A DNA stretch of 64,000 nucleotides from Comamonadaceae bacterium (GTDB lineage: Bacteria > Pseudomonadota > Gammaproteobacteria > Burkholderiales > Burkholderiaceae_C). Shown one piece after another: positions 1-10,190 of the stretch (its first letter is position 1; the number at the start of each line of letters is the position of its first letter). The notes under the pieces were generated by a model. The model made no database searches, was not told the DNA's origin, and saw only the letters and a program-made list of their open reading frames with translations. The DNA lies in contig JAIXRJ010000012.1 of assembly GCA_027485235.1 (NCBI GenBank), positions 1-64,000 on the forward strand, in the 5' to 3' direction. A program made the translations under genes and the position numbers.

Positions 1-127
1 GCAGGCCCATGGACATCAGGTCGTTCATCACGTCGTATTTGGACGCGACCGAGTCGAACACGCCGCGCACATGCTTGGCTTTCTCGCTTTCGTCGACGGT
101 TTTGAAACCGAAGTGGGTGGAACTCAT
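1..127 (-). CDS. ubiE: UbiE-type quinone biosynthesis C-methyltransferase (N-terminal 42 codons, cut by window edge)
   Basis: Only the first 42 codons are inside the window, read leftwards from an ATG whose complement is at 125-127. The visible protein begins [11 protein letters not shown] and continues with [21 protein letters not shown], the characteristic N-terminus of UbiE/COQ5. This SAM-dependent enzyme C-methylates the demethoxy-quinol intermediate of ubiquinone (and demethylmenaquinol where present). The SAM-binding core lies outside the window, so this rests on the N-terminal signature alone. It starts 10 bases after the DUF971 gene ends on the same strand, so the two are probably co-transcribed; that pairing is common in Burkholderiales. 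Confidence 0.9.
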   Translation of the reverse strand, partial: MSSTHFGFKTVDESEKAKHVRGVFDSVASKYDVMNDLMSMGL

Positions 128-137
128 GCCAACTTTC

Positions 138-557
138 TCAACGCTTGTGACCGCAACTGCCGCCTGCTGAGGCTTCGACCATGGGTGCATCGCGGCTCAT
201 GCCGGCGGCTTGCAGGCGGTCTTCGTACTGCTGCCAGAGCGCGGCTTGCTGGTCGCCCAAAAAGTACAGGTACTCCCAGGTGAACAGTCCCGACTCGTGC
301 CCATCGGAAAAGGTGGGCTTGACCGCGTAATTGCCCACGGGTTCGATTTCGGCAATACCGACCTCCCGCTTGCCCGTTTGCAACACTTCCTGGCCGGGGC
401 CATGGCCTTGCACCTCGGCCGAGGGCGAGTACACGCGCATCAGCTCAAACGGGATGCGGAACTGTGCCCCGTCGGAAAACCCGATCTCCAACACCCGGGT
501 CTGACCGTGCAGGGTCAGCGACTCGGGGTGGGGCATGTTTTTTTTCAATCCGGCCAT
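138..557 (-). CDS. DUF971 (gamma-butyrobetaine hydroxylase-like N-terminal domain) protein
   Basis: A 139-residue protein consisting essentially of one DUF971 domain. The visible core is [33 protein letters not shown], then the [22 protein letters not shown] block, typical of this small iron/zinc-associated domain found alone in bacteria and at the N-terminus of eukaryotic gamma-butyrobetaine hydroxylase. No enzyme activity is established for the stand-alone form. It sits 17 bases downstream of the large FAD/Fe-S oxidoreductase and 10 bases upstream of ubiE on the same strand, suggesting one transcript. Start at 557 (MAGLKKNM) is assumed; an in-frame ATG seven codons on is the alternative. 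Confidence 0.85.
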   Translation of the reverse strand: MAGLKKNMPHPESLTLHGQTRVLEIGFSDGAQFRIPFELMRVYSPSAEVQGHGPGQEVLQTGKREVGIAEIEPVGNYAVKPTFSDGHESGLFTWEYLYFLGDQQAALWQQYEDRLQAAGMSRDAPMVEASAGGSCGHKR

Positions 558-574
558 CTTGTTCTTTCAGGGGC

Positions 575-3500
575 TTACACCAGCACGCGCTCGATGCCAC
601 CGGCATTGGCGGCATTCACGTACTCGGGCATCCACTCTTCGCCCAAAATGTGTTTGGCCATCTCGACCACGATGTAGTCGGCTTCGAGCAGGCCATTTTT
701 CATGTCGTCGCCAAAACGCGACAAGCCTTGCAGGCAGCTGGGGCAGCTGGTCAGGATCTTCACGTTGGCCTCTGGAGCCAGAGCGCCACTGCTGCGCAGA
801 GCCGCTTCGCCCTTGAGCAGCTCTTCTTCCTTGCGGAAACGCACTTGCGTGGCTATGTCGGGGCGCGTCACACCCAAAGTGCCCGACTCGCCGCAGCAAC
901 GCTTGCTCTCCAGCACGTTGTCACCCATCAAGGCCTTGACGGTCTTCAAGGGTTCTTGCTGCTTCATGGGGCTGTGGCAAGGGTCGTGGTACAGATAAGC
1001 GCCGCCTGCGTCGAGTTTCATGCCTTTTTCCAGCAAAAACTCGTGGATGTCGATGATGCGGCAGCCGGGGAAGATCTTGTCGAACTGGTAGCCCTGCAGC
1101 TGGTCGTAACAGGTGCCGCAGCTCACCACCACGGTCTTGATGTCCAGGTAGTTGAGCGTGTTGGCCACGCGGTGGAACAAGACCCGGTTGTCGGTGATGA
1201 TTTTCTCGGCCTTGTCGAATTGGCCCGAGCCTTTTTGCGGGTAACCGCAGCACAGGTAGCCCGGTGGCAACACGGTTTGCACGCCCACATGCCAGAGCAT
1301 GGCCTGGGTGGCGAGGCCCACTTGGCTGAACAAACGTTCCGAACCGCAGCCGGGAAAATAAAACACCGCTTCGGATTCAGAGGTGGTGGCTTTCGGGTTG
1401 CGGATGATGGGCACGTAGTCGTTGTCTTCGATGTCCAGCAAAGCCCGCGCGGTTTTCTTGGGCAGGTTGCCCGGCATCTTCTTGTTGATGAAGTGGATCA
1501 CCTGCTCTTTGATCGGCGCCGTGCCCACCGAGGCGGGTGGTGCGCTGGTTTGCTTGCGGGCCAAGCCCTTGAGCAAACCCGCCACAAAACGCTGCGCCCG
1601 CATCCCCACATCCACCATGGCCAAGCGTGCCAGCTTGATGGTTTCGGGGTTGGTGGCGTTGAGCATGAACATGGCCGCCGCGTTACCGGGACGGAAGGTC
1701 TTTTGCCCCATCTTGCGCAAGAGATTGCGCATGTTCATGGACACCTCGCCAAAGTCGATGTTGACCGGACAAGGCGACAGGCATTTGTGGCACACGGTGC
1801 AGTGGTCGGCCACGTCTTCGAATTCCTGCCAGTGTTTGATCGAGATGCCCCTCCGCGTCTGCTCCTCATAAAGGAAAGCTTCGACCAGCAAAGAGGTCGC
1901 CAAAATCTTGTTGCGCGGACTGTAGAGCAAATTGGCACGCGGCACATGCGTGGCGCACACCGGCTTGCACTTGCCGCAGCGCAAGCAGTCTTTCACGCTG
2001 GCCGCAATTTCGCCAATGTCCGACTGCTGCATGATCAACGACTCGTGGCCCATCAGGCCAAAGCTGGGGGTGTAGGCGTGGGTCAGGTCGGCCGCGTGCA
2101 CATCGTCGCCCAAACCCGTCAGGGCCGCGCCGCGCAGCAGCTTGCCTTTGTTAAAACGCCCCTCGGGATCCACTTTGGCTTTGTAGGCGGTGAAATTGGC
2201 CAACTCATCGTCGGTCAAAAACTCCAGCTTGGTGATGCCAATGCCGTGCTCGCCCGAGATCACGCCGTCCAGGCTGCGCGCCAGCACCATGATGCGGGCC
2301 ACCGCTTCGTGCGCGGTTTGCAGCATCTCGTAATTGTCCGAGTTAACGGGAATGTTGGTGTGCACATTGCCGTCACCGGCGTGCATGTGAAGCGCCACCC
2401 ACACACGGCCCTTGAGCACGCGCTGGTGGATGGCGTTGACCTCATTCAGGATCGGTAGGAAAGCCGAGCCCGAGAAGATGTTTTGGAAAGCCGGACGGAT
2501 TTGTGTTTTCCAGCTGGCGCGCAAGGTGTGCTCTTGCAGCTGAGGGAACAAGGCGTCCACATCGGTCAACCAGCCTTGCCACTGGGCCTGCACCTCTCGC
2601 ACCACCGCCAAGGCTTGTGCCACGCGGTCTTCCAGCAGCTCGGCCGAGGGGATGTCGCTGGCGTCGTCTTGCTTGCCCAAGGGCAGGTTGCCCCGCTCCA
2701 AAAAGGCTTCGATTTCGCGGCACAACTTGAGCTTGTTGCGCAGGCTCAGTTCAATGTTGATGCGCTCGATGCCATCGGTGTACTCGGCCATGCGCGGCAG
2801 CGGGATCACCACGTCCTCGTTGACCTTGAAGGCGTTGGTGTGGCGCGAGATGGCGGCGGTCTTCTTGCGGTCCAACCAGAACTTTTTGCGCGCCTCGGGG
2901 CTGATGGCAATGAAGCCTTCGCCACTGCGCGAGTTGGCAATGCGCACGATCTCGGACGTGGCCTTGGCCACGTCGTCGGCATTGTCACCGGCGATGTCAC
3001 CGATCAGCACCATCTTGGGGAATCCACCACGCTTGCTCTTGGTGGAGTACCCCACGGCGCGCAAATAACGGTCGTCCAAGTGCTCCAAGCCCGCCATCAC
3101 GGTACCGGTGCGCTTTTGCTCGGCAAACATGAAGTCCTTGATCTCGACGATGCTGGGCACCGCCTCGCGGGCGTGGCCAAAGAACTCCATGCACACCGTG
3201 CGGGTGTGGGTGGGCATGCGGTGCATGACCCAGCGGGCGCTGGTGATCAGGCCGTCGCAGCCTTCTTTTTGCACGCCAGGCAAGCCGCTCAAAAACTTGT
3301 CGGTCACGTCCTTACCCAAGCCTTCCTTGCGGAAAGTCTTGCCCGGAATCACCAAAGTTTCGGTGCGGATCGGCGTTTTGCCGTCGGCCTTGAAGTAGCG
3401 CAACTCAAAAGTCGCCACTTCAGCGTCGTGGATCTTGCCCATGTTGTGGTCCATGCGCACCACATCCAGCCATTCGGCGTCGGGCGTGACCATGCGCCAG

Positions 3501-4453
3501 CTGGCCAGGTTGTCGAGCGCTGTGCCCCACAAAACGGCTTTCTTGCCGCCTGCGTTCATGGCGATGTTGCCGCCAATGCAACTGGCTTCGGCCGAAGTCG
3601 GGTCCACCGCAAACACAAAACCGCCGCGCTCGGCCGCATCGGCCACGCGCTGGGTCACCACACCGGCTTCGGTGTAGATGGTCGGGATCTTGTGGGCAAT
3701 GCCCGGCAAGTCGACCATCTCGACCTCGGTCATGGCTTCGAGTTTCTCGGTGTTCATCACCGCGCTCTTCCAGGTCAAGGGAATGGCGCCGCCGGTGTAG
3801 CCCGTGCCGCCGCCGCGTGGGACGATGGTCAGACCCAAATCGATACAACCCTTGACCAGACCGGCCATCTCGACTTCGGAATCCGGCGTCAGGACCACAA
3901 AGGGGTATTCCACGCGCCAGTCGGTCGCGTCGGTCACATGGCTCACCCGCGAGAGGCCGTCGAACTTGATGTTGTCCTTGGCCGTGAGGCGACCCAAGGT
4001 CTTTTGCACCAGGCTGCGCAACTTGGCCATGCGGGTGAAACGATCGCTGAACTGCGTCACGGCCTGGGTGGCCATGGCCAACAATTTGCCGACCAAGGCG
4101 TCGCGGGCAGTATCGGCCTCGTGCGCACGGCGCTTTTGCACCTCGCCCAGGCGGTGCTGCAAGGCCTCGACCAGCAGTTTGCGGCGGGCCGGGTTGTCCA
4201 GCAAGTCATCCTGCAAATAAGGGTTACGCTCCACCACCCAAATGTCGCCCAACACTTCGTACAACATGCGCGCAGATCGGCCCGTACCGCGCTCCTGGCG
4301 CAACTGGTTCAGCAGGTCCCACGCCGACTCACCCAGCAAACGCAGCACGATTTCACGGTCTGAAAAGCTGGTGTAGTTGTAAGGAATCTCGCGCAAGCGC
4401 GGCGCATCGGCGTCGGCTTGCATCAAATGTTGGAGCGTGGTGGGTGCATTCAT
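575..4453 (-). CDS. Giant FAD-linked oxidoreductase fused to Fe-S/CCG domains (DUF3683-type, D-lactate/glycolate dehydrogenase-like)
   Basis: A 1292-residue cytoplasmic or membrane-associated dehydrogenase fusing a GlcD-like flavoprotein to a GlcF-like Fe-S subunit. Domains in order: N-terminal DUF3683-type region (1-160); FAD-binding PCMH domain with [13 protein letters not shown] near residue 210; FAD-oxidase C-terminal domain with [12 protein letters not shown] near 686 and [10 protein letters not shown] near 730; two 4Fe-4S clusters, [11 protein letters not shown] near 821 and [13 protein letters not shown] near 883; two cysteine-rich CCG repeats, with CCGYP near 1067 and CCGESG near 1183. 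Known relatives oxidise D-2-hydroxy acids and pass electrons to quinone; the substrate here cannot be read from sequence. I start at the ATG at 4453 (MNAPTTLQH), since the 21 upstream codons do not resemble the family. It heads the DUF971-ubiE run. Confidence 0.88.
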   Translation of the reverse strand: MNAPTTLQHLMQADADAPRLREIPYNYTSFSDREIVLRLLGESAWDLLNQLRQERGTGRSARMLYEVLGDIWVVERNPYLQDDLLDNPARRKLLVEALQHRLGEVQKRRAHEADTARDALVGKLLAMATQAVTQFSDRFTRMAKLRSLVQKTLGRLTAKDNIKFDGLSRVSHVTDATDWRVEYPFVVLTPDSEVEMAGLVKGCIDLGLTIVPRGGGTGYTGGAIPLTWKSAVMNTEKLEAMTEVEMVDLPGIAHKIPTIYTEAGVVTQRVADAAERGGFVFAVDPTSAEASCIGGNIAMNAGGKKAVLWGTALDNLASWRMVTPDAEWLDVVRMDHNMGKIHDAEVATFELRYFKADGKTPIRTETLVIPGKTFRKEGLGKDVTDKFLSGLPGVQKEGCDGLITSARWVMHRMPTHTRTVCMEFFGHAREAVPSIVEIKDFMFAEQKRTGTVMAGLEHLDDRYLRAVGYSTKSKRGGFPKMVLIGDIAGDNADDVAKATSEIVRIANSRSGEGFIAISPEARKKFWLDRKKTAAISRHTNAFKVNEDVVIPLPRMAEYTDGIERINIELSLRNKLKLCREIEAFLERGNLPLGKQDDASDIPSAELLEDRVAQALAVVREVQAQWQGWLTDVDALFPQLQEHTLRASWKTQIRPAFQNIFSGSAFLPILNEVNAIHQRVLKGRVWVALHMHAGDGNVHTNIPVNSDNYEMLQTAHEAVARIMVLARSLDGVISGEHGIGITKLEFLTDDELANFTAYKAKVDPEGRFNKGKLLRGAALTGLGDDVHAADLTHAYTPSFGLMGHESLIMQQSDIGEIAASVKDCLRCGKCKPVCATHVPRANLLYSPRNKILATSLLVEAFLYEEQTRRGISIKHWQEFEDVADHCTVCHKCLSPCPVNIDFGEVSMNMRNLLRKMGQKTFRPGNAAAMFMLNATNPETIKLARLAMVDVGMRAQRFVAGLLKGLARKQTSAPPASVGTAPIKEQVIHFINKKMPGNLPKKTARALLDIEDNDYVPIIRNPKATTSESEAVFYFPGCGSERLFSQVGLATQAMLWHVGVQTVLPPGYLCCGYPQKGSGQFDKAEKIITDNRVLFHRVANTLNYLDIKTVVVSCGTCYDQLQGYQFDKIFPGCRIIDIHEFLLEKGMKLDAGGAYLYHDPCHSPMKQQEPLKTVKALMGDNVLESKRCCGESGTLGVTRPDIATQVRFRKEEELLKGEAALRSSGALAPEANVKILTSCPSCLQGLSRFGDDMKNGLLEADYIVVEMAKHILGEEWMPEYVNAANAGGIERVLV

Positions 4454-4617
4454 GGGTGTGGCGCAGTCAAAGGCATCACTGAAGACGCTGTCAGCCAGAA
4501 CCGGAACAAATGTCAAATTGGCTGAAGTTGAATGTTACCGCAGTGCAACAAACACGGGCCGGTCGCAGGGACACCCCTTTTCCAAGCAGCGTATCGGCTC
4601 GTGCATAGTCTTGGCCC

Positions 4618-5367
4618 ATGAAGCCCGACACATCACCCGCATGGCCGTACCCCCGCTGGATCGCTCACCGAGGCGCTGGCCAACTCGCGCCCGAAAACAC
4701 GCTTGCAGCATTTCGGCTGGGGGCGGCTCTGGGGTACCGGATGTTCGAATGCGACGCCAAACTGAGTGCGGATGGCGTCGTCTTTTTGATGCACGATGCC
4801 ACTCTGGAGCGCACCACCAACGGTCAGGGCCCAAGTGCAGCCCAAACGTGGTCGACATTGTCACAGCTGGATGCGGGCAGTTGGCACTCCAAGCGCTTCG
4901 CAGGGGAGTCTTTGACCACACTGGCCGATCTGGCCACTTTTTGTCTGGCCAAGGGCTACCACTTGAACATCGAAATCAAGCCCAACCCCGGAACCGAGGC
5001 CCCCACCGGCAAGGCGGTAGCCCAACTGGCAGCAAGGCTTTGGCGACAATCCCCCGTGCCGCCGCTCTTGACCTCTTTCAGCACCGCGGCTTTAGGGGCT
5101 GCTCAAAATGAAGCCCCCGACTTGCCCAGGGGACTGCTGCTGGACACCCTGTGGGACGGTTGGCTGTCTAGCGCCCAGGACCTCGGTTGCATCGCCGTGG
5201 TGTGCCACTACCCCCTTTGGAATGCGGCCAACGTGGGCATGGTGCACAGCGCTGGCATGAAATGTCTGAGCTACACCGTCAATGACCGACGGGATGCCCA
5301 AGGACTGATGGATTTGGGTACGGACGGGATCGTGACCGATCGCGTGGATCTTTTCAAGCCGGCTTAA
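4618..5367 (+). CDS. ugpQ: Glycerophosphodiester phosphodiesterase
   Basis: A 249-residue GDPD-family TIM barrel without signal peptide, so cytoplasmic and closer to UgpQ than to periplasmic GlpQ. The catalytic and metal motifs are visible: WIAHRGAGQLAPENT at 14-28 (HR, and the E of PENT), FECDAKLSADGVVFLMHD near 42-59 (E-x-D and catalytic H), ERTTNG, and NIEIKPN near 119. It hydrolyses deacylated phospholipid diesters to glycerol-3-phosphate and an alcohol. It is divergent from the large oxidoreductase and convergent with the small membrane gene at 5408-5683. No transporter genes are adjacent, so it is a stand-alone copy. Confidence 0.9.
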   Translation: MKPDTSPAWPYPRWIAHRGAGQLAPENTLAAFRLGAALGYRMFECDAKLSADGVVFLMHDATLERTTNGQGPSAAQTWSTLSQLDAGSWHSKRFAGESLTTLADLATFCLAKGYHLNIEIKPNPGTEAPTGKAVAQLAARLWRQSPVPPLLTSFSTAALGAAQNEAPDLPRGLLLDTLWDGWLSSAQDLGCIAVVCHYPLWNAANVGMVHSAGMKCLSYTVNDRRDAQGLMDLGTDGIVTDRVDLFKPA

Positions 5368-5407
5368 GAATACTTTTTTGCATTGGAATGATCCACCTTG
5401 AGGGGGC

Positions 5408-5683
5408 TCATGGGACACGCCAGCCGCGCTGCAGGGCCCATTCCAAGGTGGCGGCCACCAACACCAAGACGCCGTATGTGCTCATTTTCCCGTCGTGACC
5501 ATGCACCCACAGACCCGCCAGCAGAACCACAGCGCCTGCCAGTGCCTGCAGTGCCATGCGGCGGCGCAAAGAGACAGCGGGATGACCCATCAACCAGCGC
5601 CCCACCAAAGGCATGCACACCGCCATGGCCAAGGCGGGCAAAACAAAATTAAAAAGGTGTAAAAACAGTTGCCAGACAGTCAT
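5408..5683 (-). CDS. Small three-helix membrane protein of unknown function
   Basis: A 91-residue protein starting at the ATG at 5683 (MTVWQLFLHLFNF). Three hydrophobic segments are visible, about residues 5-30, 45-62 and 68-86, separated by the basic stretch RRRM and by HGHDGK. No catalytic motif is present. It resembles small conserved integral membrane proteins of Comamonadaceae that carry no name. It is convergent with the glycerophosphodiesterase gene and divergent from hemA, whose promoter region it shares. An in-frame start 26 codons upstream exists but adds a polar tail not expected of a membrane N-terminus. Confidence 0.6.
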   Translation of the reverse strand: MTVWQLFLHLFNFVLPALAMAVCMPLVGRWLMGHPAVSLRRRMALQALAGAVVLLAGLWVHGHDGKMSTYGVLVLVAATLEWALQRGWRVP

Positions 5684-5786
5684 GGGTGTTGAGCACGGGT
5701 GGTTTGTACACCCCTTGGATGCAGGGGATTTGGCGAAGATTGTGCCCTGAAAGCCCCGCACAGCGCTTTGAGTTGAGGCCGCTTTC

Positions 5787-5792
5787 TATAAT
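5787..5792 (+). promoter_or_regulatory. Candidate -10 element of a leaderless hemA transcript
   Basis: TATAAT, a perfect sigma-70 -10 hexamer, ends 6 bases before the hemA start codon at 5799. Transcription normally begins about 6-8 bases after the -10, which would put the first base of the mRNA at or within the start codon. No Shine-Dalgarno sequence is present and no good -35 hexamer is visible at 16-18 bases. Position and sequence are observed; the leaderless reading is inference. Confidence 0.5.
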
Positions 5793-5798
5793 CAGCGG

Positions 5799-7070
5799 AT
5801 GGCTGTCTGGACCCTGGGTTTGAACCACACAACTGCGCCGCTTGATTTGCGCGGCCGGTTTGCGTTCGCCGTGGACCAGTTGAAACCCACTTTGCATGGC
5901 CTGCGCAGCGACCTCTCACGGCGCACAAACCAGACGCCGGAAGCGGCGATTTTGTCCACCTGCAACCGGACCGAAATCTATTGCGCAGCAGATCAAGCGG
6001 CCACGGCCGACACCTTGCTTTGGCTGGCCCAAGCCGGTGGCGTGTCGGCGCAGGCACTCCAATCGCACACCTATTTGCTTGAAGGCAACGAAGCCGCAAG
6101 GCATGCTTTCCGAGTGGCCAGCGGGCTCGATTCGATGGTCTTGGGCGAGGCCCAGATTTTGGGTCAGCTCAAAGACGCTGTGCGGGCTGCTGAGGAAGCG
6201 GGCGCATTGGGCACCACCCTCAATCAATTGTTCCAGCGCAGCTTTGCCGTGGCCAAGGAAGTGCGCACCTGCACCGAGATCGGTGCCCATTCGATCAGCA
6301 TGGCTGCCGCCTCGGTTCGCCTGGCCAGCCAGTTGTTTGAAAACCTCAAGGACATCCAAGTGCTGTTTGTCGGTGCTGGCGAGATGATTGAGCTGGTCGT
6401 GACCCACTTTGCCGCTCGCCAACCCAAGGCGATGGCGATCGCCAACCGCAGCTTGGAACGCGGAGAAAAACTCGCCGGTCGTTTTGGCGCCCAAGTCATG
6501 CGCCTGGCCGATTTGCCTGAGCGCTTGCACGAGTTCGATGCGGTTATCAGTTGCACCGCCAGCACTTTGCCTTTGATCGGCTTGGGCGCGGTCGAACGAG
6601 CCCTCAAAAAACGCAAGCACCGCCCCATGTTCATGGTCGATTTGGCGGTTCCCCGGGACATCGAACCCGAAGTCAAATCGCTCGAAGACGTTTACCTCTA
6701 CACCGTGGATGATCTGGCGAGCGTCGTGCAAGCCGGGCAAGCCCAACGACAGGCGGCTGTCGCCGAGGCGGAGGTCATCATCGACGCAGGGGTACAAAGC
6801 TTCAACCATTGGCTGGGCCAGCGGGACAGCGTGCCCTTGATCCAGCAACTGCACCAACAAGCTGACAGCTGGCGCGAAGCCGAACTGGCCCGAGCCCGAA
6901 AACTGCTGTCCAAAGGCGAAGATCCCGAAGCTGTGCTCGAAGCACTGGCCAAGGGTTTGACCCAGAAAATGCTGCATGGCGCACTGGCCGAACTGCGCAG
7001 CGCAGACCCTGTCCACCGCGAACAGAGCACTCAAGCGGTGCAAAGGCTGTTCTTGCGACAAGAGCGTTAG
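5799..7070 (+). CDS. hemA: Glutamyl-tRNA reductase
   Basis: 423 residues, the usual length. It catalyses the NADPH-dependent reduction of glutamyl-tRNA(Glu) to glutamate-1-semialdehyde, the first committed step of C5 tetrapyrrole synthesis; hemL at 43061 encodes the next step. The catalytic domain has [12 protein letters not shown] at 7-18 and the nucleophilic cysteine in [11 protein letters not shown] (C55). The NADPH domain has [10 protein letters not shown], followed by the C-terminal dimerisation helix. prfA follows 109 bases later, the classic hemA-prfA-prmC order. Translation starts right behind a -10 element (see 5787). Confidence 0.97.
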   Translation: MAVWTLGLNHTTAPLDLRGRFAFAVDQLKPTLHGLRSDLSRRTNQTPEAAILSTCNRTEIYCAADQAATADTLLWLAQAGGVSAQALQSHTYLLEGNEAARHAFRVASGLDSMVLGEAQILGQLKDAVRAAEEAGALGTTLNQLFQRSFAVAKEVRTCTEIGAHSISMAAASVRLASQLFENLKDIQVLFVGAGEMIELVVTHFAARQPKAMAIANRSLERGEKLAGRFGAQVMRLADLPERLHEFDAVISCTASTLPLIGLGAVERALKKRKHRPMFMVDLAVPRDIEPEVKSLEDVYLYTVDDLASVVQAGQAQRQAAVAEAEVIIDAGVQSFNHWLGQRDSVPLIQQLHQQADSWREAELARARKLLSKGEDPEAVLEALAKGLTQKMLHGALAELRSADPVHREQSTQAVQRLFLRQER

Positions 7071-7090
7071 CGGCTGGTTTTGACTTTCCA

Positions 7091-7112
7091 GGTCGGCACT
7101 GAAACGCCGACC
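7091..7112 (+). other. Perfect 7-bp hairpin in the hemA-prfA intergenic region
   Basis: GGTCGGC at 7091-7097 pairs with GCCGACC at 7106-7112 around an 8-base loop (ACTGAAAC). No T-run follows, so it is not a standard intrinsic terminator. It could be an mRNA-processing or stability element between hemA and prfA. Structure seen in sequence; role unknown. Confidence 0.4.
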
Positions 7113-7179
7113 AAGTCTTGGCGCCACCTGCGCGCTGCGCGTCGGTGATGGATCGTCGACTTATCCGAAATCTCCCCAC

Positions 7180-8268
7180 ATGAAACCCTTTCTGATCCAA
7201 CAACTCGAACGCTACACCCTGCGTCTGACCGAGCTGGACTTTTTGCTCTCGCGTGAAGACATCATGGCCGACATGACCCAGTTCCTGAAGCTCTCGCGGG
7301 AACACGCGGAGGTCAGCGCCGTGGCGTCGCGCTTTGCCCGCTTTCAGCAGCGCAGCGCCGATCTGACCGCTGCAAAAGCCATGCTGGATGACGAAGACAT
7401 GCGCGAGATGGCCGAAGAAGAAGCGGCCAGCGCCAGCGCCGAGTTGCAAAGTCTGGAAGTCGAGCTGCAGCGCATGCTGCTGCCCAAAGACCCCGACGAT
7501 GCCCGCCCGGCGTTTGTGGAAATCCGCGCGGGCACCGGGGGCGACGAGTCGGCCCTGTTCGCAGGCGACTTGCTGCGCATGTACACCCGCTTTGCCGAAA
7601 GCCAGGGTTGGCGCTGCGAGATCGTGTCCGAATCGGTCAGCGAGCTCGGCGGTTACAAAGAAGTCGTGGTGCGCATCGAGGGCGACCAGGTGTATGGCGC
7701 ACTCAAGTTCGAGTCGGGTGGCCACCGGGTGCAGCGCGTGCCTGCCACCGAAACCCAAGGCCGCATCCACACCAGCGCCTGCACTGTGGCGGTGCTGGCC
7801 GAGCCAGACGAAGCTGAGGCCATCCAGATCAACCCGTCGGATCTGCGGGTTGACACCTACCGCGCCAGCGGCGCGGGCGGGCAGCACATCAACAAGACCG
7901 ATTCGGCGGTGCGCATCACCCACTTGCCCACCGGCATCGTGGCCGAATGCCAAGACGGCCGCAGCCAGCACAGCAACAAGGCCCAGGCCCTGAAAGTGCT
8001 CACCGCCCGCATCCAGGAAAAAGACCGCTCCGAGCGCGCCGCCAAAGACGCCGCTGAGCGCAAAAGCCTGATCGGCAGCGGCGACCGCTCCGACCGCATC
8101 CGCACCTACAACTTCCCACAAGGGCGCCTGAGTGACCACCGCATCAACCTGACTTTGTACAAGCTGCTGACCATCATGGAAGGCGATTTGAAAGACGTGA
8201 TCGATGCCCTTCAGGCTTATGAAGCCGCAGAGCAGCTGGCGGCGCTGGAGATTGGGGCGACGACGTGA
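7180..8268 (+). CDS. prfA: Peptide chain release factor 1
   Basis: 362-residue class I release factor that terminates translation at UAA and UAG. The peptidyl-hydrolysis motif GGQ is at residues 233-235 within [18 protein letters not shown]. The RF1-specific stop-codon tripeptide PAT (PxT) lies in [14 protein letters not shown], which rules out RF2 (SPF). The prmC gene, whose product methylates the GGQ glutamine, overlaps the stop codon by one base (TGATG at 8266-8270), coupling the enzyme to its substrate. Confidence 0.97.
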   Translation: MKPFLIQQLERYTLRLTELDFLLSREDIMADMTQFLKLSREHAEVSAVASRFARFQQRSADLTAAKAMLDDEDMREMAEEEAASASAELQSLEVELQRMLLPKDPDDARPAFVEIRAGTGGDESALFAGDLLRMYTRFAESQGWRCEIVSESVSELGGYKEVVVRIEGDQVYGALKFESGGHRVQRVPATETQGRIHTSACTVAVLAEPDEAEAIQINPSDLRVDTYRASGAGGQHINKTDSAVRITHLPTGIVAECQDGRSQHSNKAQALKVLTARIQEKDRSERAAKDAAERKSLIGSGDRSDRIRTYNFPQGRLSDHRINLTLYKLLTIMEGDLKDVIDALQAYEAAEQLAALEIGATT

Positions 8269-9119
8269 TGGACCCGCACGCGAGCCCCAGCGTGGCCCAA
8301 TGCCTGCAACAAGCCGTGAGACAAGGCCTGGCTCGTGTTGACGCGCAAATTCTCTTGCTGTTTGCCTTGGCGCGCCCGCTGCATGACCGCGCCTGGCTGC
8401 TGGCTCACGATACGGATCAGTTGACCGAGGCCCAACAACACAACTGGGGCCAAGCCCTGCAACGCCGCTTGCAAGGCGAGCCGGTGGCTTACATCACCGG
8501 ACGCAAAGACTTTTTTGGCCTCACCCTGCACGTGGATGCCCGCGTGCTGGACCCGCGCCCCGACACGGAAATCTTGGTCGAATGGGCGCTGGAACGGCTG
8601 CCCACCGCGCCCGAACAACCCCTGCGCGTGCTGGACCTGGGCACCGGCAGCGGGGCCGTGGCCCTGGCCATTCAACACCAACGCCCAGCCGCGCAGGTGA
8701 CGGCCGTGGACGCCAGCACCGACGCCCTGGCGGTGGCCCGTGCCAACGCCCAGCGCCTGAACTTGCCGGTGCGGTGCATGCTCAGCCACTGGATGGGCGC
8801 CGTGCCGGGCCCATTTGATTTGATCTTGTCCAACCCGCCCTATGTGGCCGAAGCTGACCCGCACTTGGCTGCCCTGACGCACGAGCCCCGGCAAGCCCTG
8901 ACCAGCGGCGCCGATGGCCTTCAGGACATCCGCCAGATCATTGCCCAAGCGCCCAGCCGACTGGCCCCCGGCGGCTGGCTGTTGCTGGAACACGGTTGGG
9001 ACCAGGCCTTACCCGTGCAAGCCTTGCTGCGCGAGGCCGGTTTTGTGCAGGTGCAATCTCGCAAAGATCTGGCGGGTATGGACCGTTGCACCGGCGGGCA
9101 ACGGCATTCAGAGGGATAA
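8268..9119 (+). CDS. prmC: Release-factor glutamine N5-methyltransferase
   Basis: 283 residues. It methylates the GGQ glutamine of RF1/RF2 using SAM. An N-terminal helical domain is followed by a Rossmann methyltransferase fold: SAM motif DLGTGSGAVAL near residue 123 and the amide-methyltransferase signature NPPYVAEADPHL near 189. I chose the ATG at 8268, which overlaps the prfA stop, over the GTG one codon upstream. The monothiol glutaredoxin gene follows after 41 bases. Confidence 0.95.
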   Translation: MDPHASPSVAQCLQQAVRQGLARVDAQILLLFALARPLHDRAWLLAHDTDQLTEAQQHNWGQALQRRLQGEPVAYITGRKDFFGLTLHVDARVLDPRPDTEILVEWALERLPTAPEQPLRVLDLGTGSGAVALAIQHQRPAAQVTAVDASTDALAVARANAQRLNLPVRCMLSHWMGAVPGPFDLILSNPPYVAEADPHLAALTHEPRQALTSGADGLQDIRQIIAQAPSRLAPGGWLLLEHGWDQALPVQALLREAGFVQVQSRKDLAGMDRCTGGQRHSEG

Positions 9120-9160
9120 TCCAATCCATTCGATTTCGCCCCTTTTTTGGAGAATTGACC

Positions 9161-9484
9161 ATGAGCGACACCCAGCAACGCATCGACGAACTCGTCAAAG
9201 GCAACGAGATCACCCTGTTCATGAAGGGCAGCGCCAGCTTCCCGATGTGCGGTTTTTCGGGCCGTGCCATCCAGATCCTGAAAGCCGTGGGCGTTGACCC
9301 CAAGACGGTCAAAACCGTCAACGTGCTGGACGATGCCGAAATCCGCCAAGGCATCAAGGAATACAGCAATTGGCCCACCATCCCGCAGCTTTACTTCAAA
9401 GGCGAATTCATCGGCGGCTCGGACATCATGATGGAGATGTACGAATCGGGCGAGCTGCAGCAGGTCATCAACGGCAAGGCCTGA
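9161..9484 (+). CDS. grxD: Monothiol glutaredoxin (Grx4 type)
   Basis: 107 residues with the monothiol active site CGFS at 30-33, preceded by ITLFMKGSASFPM, and the glutathione-binding WPTIPQLYFKGEFIGGSDI block. This family binds a 2Fe-2S cluster as a glutathione-ligated dimer and delivers Fe-S clusters to acceptor proteins. The start is the ATG at 9161, with GGAG eight bases upstream; the longer in-frame reading upstream only overlaps prmC. An intrinsic terminator follows at 9519. Confidence 0.95.
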   Translation: MSDTQQRIDELVKGNEITLFMKGSASFPMCGFSGRAIQILKAVGVDPKTVKTVNVLDDAEIRQGIKEYSNWPTIPQLYFKGEFIGGSDIMMEMYESGELQQVINGKA

Positions 9485-9518
9485 CCCTTTGCCCCACCCG
9501 AGGGCTCAACCTCGCCAA

Positions 9519-9541
9519 AGCCACCTCAGGGTGGCTTTTTT
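9519..9541 (+). terminator. Intrinsic terminator after grxD
   Basis: AGCCACC (9519-9525), loop TCAG, GGTGGCT (9530-9536) form a perfect 7-bp stem followed by a run of T to 9541. It closes the hemA-prfA-prmC-grxD run and lies just before the convergent transglycosylase gene. Confidence 0.85.
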
Positions 9542-9546
9542 ATGCC

Positions 9547-10173
9547 TCAATCTACTGAATGCACCCACTGGCGCTGCGCCGCCAGCACCGCTTGCGGGTA
9601 GGCTGCCTGCCCCCGGCTGCCGTTGTAACGACCGAGCCCCATGAAAATATCGCCCCGTTCACGTTCCAGGTAGTGGCGCAAGATCACGCAGCCAAACCGC
9701 AGGTTGGTCTGCATGTGGAACAAGCGGCTGTCGTCGCCGTCGCCGATCAATCGCGCCCAAAAGGGCATGACCTGCATGTAGCCGCGGGCCCCGGCGCTGG
9801 AGATGGCGTATTTGCGAAACGCGCTTTCGACCTGCACCACGCCCAACACCAGCGACAACGGCAGGCCTGCACGACGGGTTTCGTACCAAAGGGTTTGCAA
9901 GAACTCTTGCCGCTCGGTGAGGTGTTTTTTGTAGCGCGCCAGACGCTGGCTGCTGGCCACTTGCCATTGCGCATAGGCCTGCTGATCTGCGGCGGTGGGC
10001 AACAGGGGCTCAGGGGGCGCTGCTGCCGCCACCGCCGCGCTCAGGGCCGAACGCACGGCGTGCGACAGGGGCTCTTCCATTTGCCGTCCGGCATGTGCCA
10101 GCCCGACGGGCAGCAAAGTCCCACACAGGCTGAGCAAACAAGCGCGGCGGCTGGGCAAGACCGGGCGCGTCAT
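9547..10173 (-). CDS. Lytic transglycosylase (SLT domain) lipid-free, exported
   Basis: 208 residues with an N-terminal Tat/Sec-like signal (PSRRACLLSLCGTLLPVGLAHA, written here as two parts: RR at 9-10, hydrophobic 11-27). The C-terminal SLT domain has the catalytic glutamate E116 in QVESAFRKYAISSAGARG and the GYMQVMPFW motif, plus the GLGRYNGSRG block of the MltC/Slt type. It would cleave periplasmic murein glycan strands to 1,6-anhydro-muropeptides. It lies 17 bases downstream of proS on the same strand. Tat rather than Sec export is only suggested by the twin arginine. Confidence 0.88.
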   Translation of the reverse strand: MTRPVLPSRRACLLSLCGTLLPVGLAHAGRQMEEPLSHAVRSALSAAVAAAAPPEPLLPTAADQQAYAQWQVASSQRLARYKKHLTERQEFLQTLWYETRRAGLPLSLVLGVVQVESAFRKYAISSAGARGYMQVMPFWARLIGDGDDSRLFHMQTNLRFGCVILRHYLERERGDIFMGLGRYNGSRGQAAYPQAVLAAQRQWVHSVD

Positions 10174-10190
10174 GGGCCAGAACCCGCTGT

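Noticed and set aside
464..2458. 664-codon open frame on the + strand
   Set aside because: Antisense to the FAD/Fe-S oxidoreductase; composition is a high-GC third-position shadow (rich in H, Q, V, A) with no domain. The same applies to + strand 2483-4363.
6802..8139. 445-codon minus-strand frame
   Set aside because: Shadow of hemA and prfA, both of which have complete motifs in their own frames.
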